This document shows, one piece after another, positions 32,930 through 45,100 of a DNA stretch of 64,000 nucleotides. The position numbers and the translations under genes are program-made. The stretch is taken from NCBI GenBank assembly GCA_027405735.1, contig JAPEHQ010000010.1:558001-622000 (forward strand). The letters run 5' to 3'. Source of the stretch: Mucor racemosus. Taxonomy: Eukaryota; Mucoromycota; Mucoromycetes; Mucorales; Mucoraceae. How positions within the stretch are numbered: position 1 is the stretch's first letter; each line of letters starts with the position of its first letter. The notes below the pieces were generated by a model, which was not told where the DNA came from, did not search any database, and saw only the letters and a list, made by a program, of their open reading frames with translations.

Positions 32930-34360
32930 ATATTTAAATTTTCAAAAAATTGAATTTTCATAGTTTTCAATCTTCAACACCGGAGCGTGCTCTCTTTTCT
33001 ATAACTAACCTCATATTAAACATTTTTAGGATATACTTTAGGAACTACTAAACAGATATGAATTGGTTACATTATGCTACCTATCCCTAAATTTATTTTA
33101 TATCTCACACAAGACTCAAAAACGCGTAAAATTCACTGCTTTTTCCTTAAAAACTGGGTTTCACTTTTCATCCCTGCTCTACTTTTTTTTTTCACTAAAT
33201 AACACCAAGAAAAAATTATATGCCAATGTACCTGAGATGTTCAGCTTTAATCCAAAAATAAGTATCCGGAAATATCCTACTTTTTGCAGTTGGTATTAAT
33301 TTTTGAGTGCTAAGGTTTCAGATTTTTTACGCGTATTTTGCTGCTAATGGATTGAAAACTTTGAGGCTTCATATCTCCAGAAAAAATTAAGCTATACTAA
33401 CACTTTTTAATAATAAAACTTATATTTTTTGAAATGTTCTATAACATATTTCAATATGAAAACATTTTAAGCACTTTTATTTTTTTTCATTTTTTTTTTT
33501 TTTTGGTATTTTTGTAGTAGATTTCAAAATATTCACTAAATTGAGCAACGCTTTTTTTACATTCATGTCATCCATCTCGTTGAGCTCTCTCGGACCCAAT
33601 TTAGTTTTTTTCAAAATACTAATTTTTCGTGTAGATACCCTCAAAAATGTGTACAAAGAGATATCTTCGTTTCTAGCTTCAATTTTCCCCTTGTATACCC
33701 TCATCCCAAATTCTGAATTTCAAAAAACTTTGGATAAAAATCTCGTTTTCTTTATGAAAAATTAGGCTAGAAAGTTCATTAATGGCTCGATCGATAGATA
33801 ATTTTGCTGTGCATTATATCCATTACTTATATTTAAAATATTGTTATAAAAAGTGATGTGTAACTTCAAAAAACCTTCAAAATTTCAATTGCATTTTGTG
33901 CAAAATTTAAAATAAAACATTTGCTTTAATTTTATTTGGATGGACGCAAAATCTCAAACTGTACAAAAATTATGTAGTGCTCTAGATCTACTTTGCTGTT
34001 CCTGATCTATTAAACGATTTTGTTTTTTGAATCATTTCTCGATTATTTTTTCATCAAATCAATTTTGGAACTCAGTTACCATAGGGTTAAACTGTGATAT
34101 AAACTATTATTTTGATTATCTCGACAAAAAATTAATATGGTTCGCTGAAACAAAAAATACGGAGTAGTTTAGGGTTGGGTCTATCTTGTTACTACAAAAA
34201 ATTGATACGTCAATTTAAGTACTCAATTTTTTATAATCAATTTTAGGTCAATTTGGTCATTAATTAGTCCGGTGCACTTATACTGTATTCTGGCATTAAC
34301 TCTTTTAGTTTCGGTCAGATATACTGTATACCAATGACCCATAGAGAGGAATAGCGTTCG
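32930..34360 (-). repeat. R2c, right arm of a large inverted repeat
   Basis: Inverted copy of R2b at 25985-27330, carrying the same core (33480-33700) and the same 74-codon frame on the opposite strand (33541-33765) with only two amino-acid changes. It encloses the KDZ relic, the DUF155 gene and ARL2 with R2b. Confidence 0.8.
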
Positions 34361-34369
34361 CAAAATGAC

Positions 34370-34975
34370 CGAGCTCAAGCAGTTTCAGCAAGCATTTGCC
34401 GAGTCTAAAATATTTGAAAATTACTCAAGCAAGCCCGAGCCTAAGCAACGGCTCGTCGAGCAGTTGTATATCAAGCATTCTCAGTTTTGAAAGTAAGCAA
34501 GAAAGCATAAATCAAGCATTACTTAATTTTTCAAAAAGTCAAGCAAACCGAGTACGAGCATACAGTATAAGCAAGCGAGCAAATCCGAGTGCAAGCGCAA
34601 GCATAGTGCTATATATTTTTAGCGTGATATTGGTTCAAAGTGTGCTAAACTTTGAAAATTTTAAAGCTAAAATTGCGTAATTGAATAAAATTGCCCCGTG
34701 TTACATGCTTGCTTACTTGATTTGAAAGAAGGAAGGCAAGTAGATTTACACGCAAGTAAGCCTATTTCAATTTGAAGCAATTTGACCAAGCATAATACAA
34801 GCAAGCTTTCAATGTTTTCGTCGTGCGCCAAGCAGGAAATTGCTAAAAAAATTTAATCAAGCAAGCCAAAGCAAGTAATAACCTGAAAAAAGCGCAGTTC
34901 AAGCGAGCCCAAGCGTAGGGCTCGCTCGCTTGCTTATGCTCGCACTGCTCGATTGCGATCACTAGAAAGAAGACA
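34370..34975. repeat. GCAAGC/GAGC-rich low-complexity island
   Basis: About 600 bp densely filled with AAGCAAGC-, GAGC- and CGAGC-type words, unlike the AT-rich flanks. It starts with CCGAGCTCAAGCAG and ends in GCTCGCTCGCTTGCTTATGC, so the ends are roughly inverted. There is no credible ORF. It may be a degenerate MITE or a decayed simple repeat. Confidence 0.6.
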
Positions 34976-36282
34976 CAACTTCGTTGAAGATTTTACGTAC
35001 AGTAATTTGACTCAATACTGGCTGAAAGCACTCGAAAACTATTTGAAAACCATATGAGTCTACTTTTTACAACCGTTTATAAAAACTGACAACAAAGCCC
35101 TATCTCGGCAAACTTTGATCCTAATAATTTCCAACTTTACATGATACTAGGTGCACATTTTTGCCACTTCAACTTCAAAAGGGAACATCCACAATCTAGC
35201 TGTTGTGTGCTGAGAAAATCATAGCTAAAGTGCACCTATTATAGCTTATGGTGCATTTTTATGGAAAACAATTTAAATACGATCTTTATAAATAATACGG
35301 TTCCAAGCAAGCTGCCGCTACTCTATATAGATGTAGGTATAAATAGGTGCTACGAATACTTCAGATATCAGTATAATGCATATGTCATTGTGCATTGAGA
35401 AAGTTGTTTGAACAACAAGTTGGTCATTTGTTAAAATTCACACCCACTACTAAGGTCAGTAAGCTCACCAGTTCTCGCCAAATATGGGCCCAAATGAGCT
35501 CCCATTGTAGTGGTAGTTACATCTAACGTTTACCTACAGAATAAGTGCAAAAGTTCAGTCTTTTACTACGGCCAAACTGTGCTTCCCATGGGCATAATGA
35601 TCTGCACAGATGGGCAGAATAAAAAATCTTGTGCAGATCAGGCAGCTCAGATGAGCAGAGCAATGAGATCAAGGTTTTTTAGTCAATTTATTAAAGTATA
35701 TCAATCATAATATAATTAATAACAAGGATAATTTGAATGTTTTAAAACAAATATGAGCTACTCTGATTCAACAGAATTGCCTTATTGACGAGATATATCA
35801 ATTTGAAATTTTGGGTTTGAAAGAGTTCTGCCCATGTTCGTCTTTCGGGGACCAAATGGGAACAACGACAACAACCCGTTTGGCAACACTAAAAGTGTTT
35901 ATGCCTTTGTAAATTTCTGTTTGTAACACACAAAATCGACTGATTTATTAGGATTATTTTTCTTTTTTCTTCCTCATTCTTTCCTCAGCTCTTTCATTTA
36001 TGTTTAAAACTACAACAAAAAAAATCAATATTTTTTATAAACTGAAATCAAGTAGCAGGTACACGTACATGTTTTTCCTATTGCTTATTTAGAAATGAAT
36101 TATTTACTATTAATGTTAGGGAACGTTATAGTATTATTTTTCTCAAACTAAAAAAGAATCCAAGACTTAGTCATTTTGTTCCATCATCTACGTTATAATC
36201 AATGCTTTTTTGTTCCAAAGTCCATATAAACCTGGAGAAAAACTGGTGATTATGAAAGTATGTATATTACTTACTTGATTTG
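34976..36282. other. Gene-free spacer
   Basis: No supported gene. Around 35570-35650 there are clustered CCCATGGGCAT- and TGCACAGATGGGCAGA-type words resembling the TGCNCA-rich stretch in R1 (about 2690-3020). It may be remnant repeat DNA. Confidence 0.4.
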
Positions 36283-36480
36283 AATGAATGAATAAACTCT
36301 TGTTAATCTATTTAGCTTCTAAAGAATATTTGTTTCTATTTAGTGGCCAACAGCCAATAAGAGGAAAACAAGATGTTGTCTTGTATACCATTACCAACTA
36401 TCAAAGGTACATCGAAATCATTACTTAGCTTGTTAATTGATTTTAATAATAACCCAATTTTTATAGATCAAAAGTAAAGG
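36283..36480 (+). repeat. R3b, segment shared with 16741-17012
   Basis: Direct counterpart of R3a without the H2 insertion, so it gives the empty target site near 36400-36412. It carries the exon-like FSGQQPIRGKQDVVLYTI stretch between acceptor-like and donor-like sequences. Confidence 0.55.
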
Positions 36481-37239
36481 CATATTCATTTCAAAACGCT
36501 TGAAACAATTCAATTATGCTAATTTACATGGTTTATCAACTCTTGCTCATTCAATTGCTATATTTGATTTTAATATTTTGTTTATATTGTTAACTGACTC
36601 GTTCGTCCATTAAAGTTAACTCAGCATCCTTGATTAGCGTATCTATAATAAGGGACCATTATTAGCTCATGGTATGTAAAACTATTAAAAGGGGTCGTCT
36701 AATCTCAAATTTATCTGATTCAACTACTGATGCTAAACTAGCATCAAAGTAATTGTGTTAAATCGCAATATAAGTAAGGCGTTTTATCAAGTACAATGTT
36801 GGCGTTCAATGTATTTCAGTTAAATTTAACAGATAGAGATATGGTTCATGCAAAGATCTATGAATGTGAGAGAGAGCTCAGATCTATATGAACACAAAAA
36901 AATTATCCAAATTGTGATGCTTCATCGACCTGTACGAGATTTTTTGTGATGGTACCTGGTGGCTCAAGTGTAATTTAGGCATTTAATTGTCAAATGTATC
37001 GGATTAAGGTAAAGTTGACTGATTGATATAACGGATAATAAATGCAATAACATTTATTGAATGGGTGAATATAAATATGCAAAGCAAAGCTTAATTTTGA
37101 ATGAAAGTATTAATTATCCTGATTAACTCAATAGGTGCAAAAAGCATAGCTAAGTGCAATAATTGCTACTAAATCGCGCAATTTGATATGCAGAAAACTC
37201 TTGAACCATTTATTCTTTTTTTTTTGACAATGCTGCAAA
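36481..37239. other. Gene-free spacer
   Basis: AT-rich DNA between R3b and R1d; nothing identifiable. Confidence 0.4.
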
Positions 37240-40200
37240 TTACCGTTCACTATGACAGAATATCAATGAATCAGAGAAAATACAACTGGTAAAAAACTGA
37301 TACTCAATATAAAACGAGGTCAAGATTGATAAAAGTTGCATTCATTGTGTGATGGAAATCGCAACATTTTGATGGATAGAAATTACAGGACCAAGATGTT
37401 GTGTTTGCTTCAGGATTTTCAAAAGGGTTCAAAAGCATTCTTCATTAAACTCAACTAGATGTTGAATACTCACCATATGCGATTAGTATCATTTTGTCTT
37501 TTATTTAATTGTTGTATTATTGAAAATCAAGCTTTTCATAGCTTATAACAATGACAATGGGATGTTTCTGATTTTAGATTGACATTTATCATAAGGCGCG
37601 CTGATGAGACGTTTGATACTACTGTAGATGAAACTAGTCAATTTAATTTATGAAATTTGAATGCAAATACCAAGAAACCATTTGCAAGTATTTAAGTTTG
37701 TTCTGGTAAAGCATTGAATAAATTGGCTTGGGACAAAGAGGGTAAAAAGGCGGCAATAGGTTCCAGTGATGGCCATGTTTATGTTTATGATATTGGATAA
37801 TAGGTAAGAATAAAACTCAATGTAAATCACCTTTAGCGCATTAATTATTACGTAAGACTATATTATCATCAAATATACTACCACACAATATTAACATGTA
37901 TAAAGATTTACAGTAATGAGCTTGAATCAAGTGGGTACAGCATTGTAAATTCTCGAAAAAGTTCTCAAGTATTATAAAATCTCTTATTTTTAAGATTTGC
38001 AAGGCTTATAAGCGGAATATTAATTTAGAAAATTATTTTTGTCCAGATCATCAATTTTGACATTTTTTAATTTTTTATTTCTGGTTTTGCAAATTTAGAG
38101 TTAACTATACTACCAATTACAAAAACAAAAAATATACACATATAGAGAATTTAGCGCTCTATTTACTCAATAAAAAATAATAAACGTTTTCATTGCAAAA
38201 TATTACATGAAAATTCTTTAATCAAAAAACCGTTTTTGGAGCAAAAGTACAAAGTTTCATTATTTAATATTTAATATTAAGCTTTTATAAAATGCGTATT
38301 AGTCATGGCTACAATTTTCTCTCACATTGTAGTATATTTAAGCGTCGATTTTGGTATCAAAATTTGATTTTTCTGTTTTTTGATCAAAATCATGAGTGTT
38401 GGTAAGGGTAAAATGAGGCCCAAAAATGTCCGCTACAAAGTCTGAATTTTCAGACCGTACGTGGTTAAATATAAGAAAAGTTTAAAAAAAACCGCTTTTT
38501 TATTTAAAACTTGGATATACACCATAGTATAAGAGACTTAGCCGGTCAATCTTTCTATGCTCAATTATGGCGTTGCTCTACAGCCTCGCTTTTGCAATTT
38601 TTTAATGATCTGTGATATGACAGCCGGTTTCTCTAGTAGAAAATTATACGTTCCTATTATAGTAACAGGTATTGCATATTTTATTTAGTTTATGGGTTGA
38701 TGCGCTGTAATGCTGCTTTTACGTTGGTTGAAATATGCAAATTAGCAAGGTTTTAATTGCGCTGAATAATGTAAAGCCTTGAAAATCCTTTTCTACGTGT
38801 GTTGTTTCTCTCTTTTTTTTTTGTTTTCGTATTTCAAGGATATTATGTTGTTTACCGTTTGATAAGGCATATCAGACTATCAAGCTGGTATTCTTTTCTT
38901 TTATCTGAATACGCATGCTAACGTAAGGGACTAATGTTTTTTATATTAGTAGCAGCCTATGTCAGAGACTGATATTTTTATTTAACCGCATTCTAAGATC
39001 AAATATCATTATTTACTACTGTATTGTTGGACGTATTTCTTGATTATTACCAGATCAAATTGAAGGCAATGATATTTATATCTATTCAATGAAAAGCTAG
39101 AACTGACTACAAACTCACGAAATGTTCCAGAAAAGTGATAAATATTATATTAAAATCTATATATGGCATTACCGATATCTATTTCCATAACCTCAGTCTT
39201 GGTTGTACCCATATTATCATTGTATTACCCGAGATTGCCGTCTATTACATATATCCTCATATTGTATATTGAATAAACTCCACCTTTTACTCTTATTCAA
39301 TTCTTATTGTCATTGATAAAACAATAAATTTTCAAATGATATAGAAACAAAAATAAAAAAAGAATTATCTAATGTCTTGTATAATAACCATAGTTTTGAC
39401 CGTAGCTATACTTGAAAATAACCTTTTTACAGCTGATAATCGTGAACTAAAATAGTAATTTTAAAGAAGGTTAATTTGTTTAAACTTTATGTGTGATAAA
39501 GTAACATATATAATCTTAGATTTGGCCTGCATATAAATTTAAGCAGTAAGTGTTATTTAAGTTTATGCTCTAGAAAAAATCATTGTTGCTGTACACATTA
39601 TAGCTATAAACATATTTACAAATGCTGATAATCATAAATATATTGGCTTTTGCATGTACTGCTCAACATCATCAATGTATTGAACTTTATTATTACTGTC
39701 TATAATCTATATTGATTTATCAAAATATGTTTAGGTTAAATAAAAACTAGAAATTTAATCAAGTAAAGAGATATCGTTTATTGGAATGAAATTAATAAGG
39801 TTTATATACTATTTGATTTGGGGAATTAATTATGTGATAAGGTAGTTTAGATGTTATTTAATAGTAATGTGTTATGTTGGTATATCATGTTGGAATATCG
39901 CACTGGAATATCATGCTTTTATACCATGCTTTTATACCATGCTTTTAGGAGCATGGTATAGTTAATATTCAATTAAGTAACTTCCGGTTCCGAATTTTTT
40001 ATTGTTTACTTTTTGGATTTGACATGATCCGGTTTAATAATGATACATCATATATTAATAAAAGCAAATGTAATTTAATAAAACCCCCATTATTCCAGTA
40101 AGAAATGCAATGAGATTTTGAGAACAGCACGATGCTCATGTACAAATAAACCAATTTGTGCTCATACGATCGGCCCATTATGCTCATGGTCAGATTTTAT

Positions 40201-41556
40201 TATTATGCACAAATAGGGATAATGATATGCTTATGGGCAATTCTATTATTATGCACACATGGGATTAATGTCATGCACACGGACAGAATCTATAATTCTG
40301 CACATACAGGCTTTTCGTTAAGCTCGTGTGCAGTTTCTTTTGTTGTGCCCATGTGCATCTTGTTATCTTTTTAGCCATTATTTAGTAGGTGCAACAACCC
40401 ATCAGGCTATAGTGTACAGCCCACCTGGGTACAACGAAATTATCTTGTGCAGCACAGGTCGGCCGTAATGCTTTTATATATGTAAATACTTTAAATTTAT
40501 GATTTTATGGACTTTTTTTGAATCTGGTTGTATCATCTTACACTTTTCAAGGTAAATCCGTTATTATGCTAATAATGTTGCTGTAGGCTGTGTTTATGCT
40601 TTACTTAAAATAAGCCTTTGAATAATTAATAGCAATATAGTCGAACCTTAATTTTTGTATAAAATTTCGATATCTGCATCTTATAGCTGCTTGAAATATT
40701 TAAACAACCGCGTCCGGGCTGTCCGGTAATTTTTTCTAGAGATTTAAAGCTTGGCAATATCATTATTGGATAGCCGCATCCGGAGATTGTTCGGCTTTTT
40801 TTGGAAGAGTGACCATTGGCAAAAATATGAATCATATACTATGTTGTATGCCACCAAGTACTGTATGTTATCACCTTCTACAGTATCAATACACCTTACA
40901 ATCTATTGATTAAGACATGATGTAGTGAATTATACAGCCTTGATATCGGATATAAGAAACATCTAGGGTACTAAGTTTAATCCAGTAATTACCAAAAACG
41001 CTTGGACCTCAACTATGACACCATATTACTTCATCCATGCGGTTAATCAATCAAGTAGCTATCAAATCAACATCCAACAAGCACATTTAGCGCAGCATTA
41101 AAACAAGGCAACTCACAAGCTCTGCAAGAACGGTTAAATTATGATTGATCCATTTCAATCCATAGATTACTATCAAACAGATCTAATGGTTCAATAGTGC
41201 CTTAAATCGCATCTCAGGATCTCAATGTCAAATCAATATAAAAGGCCATACTTTTATATCTAAATAAACAGCATCCTGTTTTTATTATACAGTGAAAGAA
41301 CTGATTCATTACTCATTCTCTTTTAATTGTATTTTTTTTAAGTATTATTCATCAAACCTGAAAATATACGACAAGGCTAAACCTTTTGCAATTCTGCGGA
41401 TCAGCGCTAGAAGTATTTGCCGTTGCAACGGGAGGTCATTTGGATTCATATTCGTTGAGAAGAACTGATGGGCTTGCTGCTCTTAGTAGGCGTAAGTAGC
41501 AGATAACCAACTTGTTGCTCGAACTGGCTGAACGTACAATGATCCATGGATGCTGG
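37240..41556 (+). repeat. R1d, most complete copy of repeat R1
   Basis: About 4.3 kb. Homology with R1b starts near 37240 and homology with R1a ends at 41556, next to hairpin element H3. This copy lacks the LINE, the gypsy element and the 715-bp inversion, so it is the best reference for the ancestral unit. No terminal repeats of R1 itself are obvious, so its transposition class is unknown. Confidence 0.85.
37711..37800 (+). pseudogene. Captured dynein intermediate chain-like WD fragment (R1d)
   Basis: Third copy of the fragment: ALNKLAWDKEGKK, then AAIGSSDGHVYVYDIG, then TAA TAG. The changes here (AA for VV, YVY for YAY) fit the conserved WD pattern better than R1b and R1c do, so R1d may be closer to the source. 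Confidence 0.6.
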
Positions 41557-41625
41557 TAGTATTGGTGTCGAGCCGGGTTTTGCCAGCCAAATTTACTAGT
41601 ATAAGCTGGGCTCGATAACATCCCT
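41557..41625 (+). mobile_element. 69-bp hairpin element H3
   Basis: Same 69-bp length and ends as H2 (TAGTATTGGTGTCGAGCC to GGCTCGATAACATCCCT). No target duplication flanks it, and R1 homology ends exactly here, so it may mark a recombination breakpoint or the terminus of R1. Confidence 0.65.
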
Positions 41626-42108
41626 AAATCATAATGACCTGTTTTATGATCACATCATGAAAAATGCAGTTAGAACCAAGTAAAATGATATAACGACCAC
41701 TTATTTATCAATTTCCACATGCTTAGATAATAAGACAGAAGAATCTTTAAAACGCTTTTGGAAAACGCAAACTTTATTATTATACTTTTATAAGCCTTTC
41801 AAACAAATGTTCGCAAACAATAAGTGTCTACTCAATACGAACTGTGTTTAGTACATTTAAATTCAATTTCAATATATACAAAACAAATATCTATATACAC
41901 TAGTTAGGGTCATCAACAGTCTTTGTATTTTTCCAAATCGACATTTGACAATGACAAGTAAAATAAACTCTATAAACAATGACAAGTTGGGATTTCTAAT
42001 TCATTTTTTATGTAATAAAAAAACAAAGTATTTTGTTATTATAAGTTTTACTTTAGATGGTGTATATATGTTATAAAAAAATGTGTATATTTAAACAAGA
42101 AAAAAAAT
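41626..42108. other. Gene-free spacer, 3' flank of the glucan synthase gene
   Basis: AT-rich, no ORF; probably contains the FKS 3' UTR. Confidence 0.5.
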
Positions 42109-45100
42109 CTAAATAGGGATATTGTGAACAGGCACAATTCCAGAAAGTAAGGATTTACCCAATATCATAGGAGCAGCTACAAGGCCAATAAATAATAAAA
42201 ACATACTATAGAACATAATACCGTAACAGATTGCAACTCGTTTTCTCTCTTTACGTTGCTTTGCTGTCCAAATATGTGCTCTGATTTGCTTAGAAGGTCG
42301 AAGCCAGAACAGCATTAAAGAATGTGCGGTATTGATACAAGGAATAATGATGAACAAGGATAGGAAAAAGAGAATGATATGTCCTAGTAAGAAATCTGTT
42401 GAGAATTCTGTCATTTCAATGATTTTACATATAAATTCACGACCAGGTTGTGTGATAACTATTGAATAGAATGTAAATGAGTATATATTTCAATTAAATG
42501 CGAATAAATTCAACTTACCATGCCAACCAAGCTGTAGAAAATAAAGCAAATATTATTAGTATTGAATTCATATTAATGCAATATTTATTAAACTTACTCC
42601 ACGACCATACCACTTTCCTGTCCACCAACCTCTGTTAGTTTCATCTTGTTTAAACTCTCGTGTCAGGAAGCAAACAGTCAGCAATTTCAAGACAAAACGT
42701 TGAATCGCTACCATGGCAACCATACCAAGAACAACATTTGCCAAATTCCAATTTTCAAGCAAGAAGAATACTTCAAAGATGATGATAATACAAATAACAG
42801 ACCAAGCATGAGCCAAAGCAGCCATGATCGAACCAAATTTGACCAACCAAATACTCAAAATGGAGCCAATACCAACAGACATACCAAAGAATATCATTAA
42901 ACCTACAATGTTGAGGATAATTGGGGCAAATGCCATGACACCAATACGGATCAAAGGACTAGGACCAGTTGCAGGAGTTGCAGGAACTGTAGGATCGGTT
43001 GTATCGAAACTTTTGACAAATGTATAAGGAATAACACATAATACAGCGTAAAATAATGGCAAAATGACTTCACTGACAAAGATGGCACCAATGCCAGCAC
43101 GAGGCATATCACTAATTTTATTGGTAGCTTCGGTAGGTTTACCACGCTTATAACCTGTAATACGAGCCCTTGATGCACGAGTATGACTGATCCATGAATT
43201 GGCATGTGTCTTGGAGTTACCTCTAGAAAGCCAGCGAATAAATTCCTTGTAATCAACCAAAAAGTCTATAGGTGAGAACTGGTTTGGATTAAATACAAAT
43301 GGAGATACTATTAGAGCAACAACAGTAAACCAGAAATAGAGTAAATGTGGAATCCAGTAAGCAATAGAAGCAAACAACATAATAATCAAGTTTCTTGCAC
43401 CAATATAAATACTGGGACCAGTGAATCTAGAATACAATGTCGAAAATGGAATACGAGAAGTAGCAAAACCACGACCAGTACCAATATATTGAGCACCACC
43501 ATACACTAGATTGTCCAATACTGAATTTGTGTAAATTTGAGTAACGAAAATCTCAAATAAAGGCGAAAGAGACATGAAATGTCTACCCATACGAGTTAAA
43601 CTTCTCCAGAAACCTCTTTCAGTCAATTCTTGTAAGAACAATGGCAAGAAAGCAGCAAAGAATACCACAAAAATAGACAGAATACAACGTTTAACCCAAT
43701 CAAAAATAGGTACAAGATTATAGCAGCCTTCTGGAATCAATGGTGCTTCAGGTGGAGCATCTGCATTGTATTCACAAATAGTTAATGTAGCACCCATAGC
43801 ACTAATAAACAAAATAGCCAACATAAACATCTGCACAGACATCATAATAAAAATATTGTTGATATGGAAACCAGGATGGGCATAGTAAAAAGTCAAGAAT
43901 CGATCCAAAGGAAGTTGTGTACCGATGTAATAATATTCTCTAGACAACATTTGTTCACCCATACCAGTACCAATCTTGGTAGTAAAGTTCAAGATGGAAC
44001 CAAAACCTAAATCACGACCTTTACCACACTGAAAGTATTCTGTGTGCTTGATACGACCACCTCTTGTAAATGCATTCATACCAGCATAGATATCTTCATT
44101 CAAATGAAGACCCTTTTGAGCTTTAGAAACACCACCACGAGTGTTCATGAAAATGGCATTCAAGAAATCAGGATGACCATAATGCAATTTACCACCAATT
44201 TTAGCCATAATACGTTGAGTTAAGGTACCAAAAGTTTGTTCTTTACCAGCAGCTACATCACCAAGAACACCCACATTTTCAGAAAAGATATATTCACGAG
44301 CACCCACGATAGCAACAGGAGATCGATTTGATTTAGGATAAGCAGCAGAATAAGGAGAGATTTGTGAAGGCTCAAGTGTCTCAAATTCACCTAAAACATT
44401 ACGGATTTTTAAGCATTCTTCCAAATAATTATCTTGATTTGCATCAATTAGTTGAAGGAATTCACCACGATAAAAGATGATAGCATGATTTTGATTATCT
44501 GATTTACCATCACCCAAAATAGGATTGCCAGGCAAACGAATTCTGAAACGAGGTTTTCTTTTACCGTTTTCACCTAATTCAGATGTACCATCAATTAAAG
44601 CAGAAAAGTAAATGATTTCACCAGATTCAGATTTCTCTTCATCTACATATGCAACTTGTAAATCAGGAAATGCCTTGAATAAGAATTCTGCATCTTCAGC
44701 TTCACTAGAATTGAATTTTGCATATCTTTGCATAGCAACTAAAAACTTGAATTTGCGTCGAGATAGATTATCTAAATCATGATCCAAACCCTCCTTGTCG
44801 TCACCATACGACTGCACTGTCTCGGGATTCTCAACACGATACAATAATTTAATAGCTTTACGATAATTCATGAAACCAGAAACAGTACGATATAATGTTT
44901 GAGCTCTTAACGAAGCCCAAATACGGGTACGCAATGCATATTCTGGTTTAGAAGACTTGAAACCAATACAGTAAAACGGTAAATCATCGATATCACTCTT
45001 GACAAGATCCTTTTCAAGTGTACCAGCAACTGATAATTCGGAATCACTTTTAGCACTGGGATCAAGACTGCGTCTATCATCATCGTCTACCAACATTTTA

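Noticed and set aside
34370..34975. CRISPR-like array
   Set aside because: Repeat words are short, irregular and unspaced, and the genome is eukaryotic.
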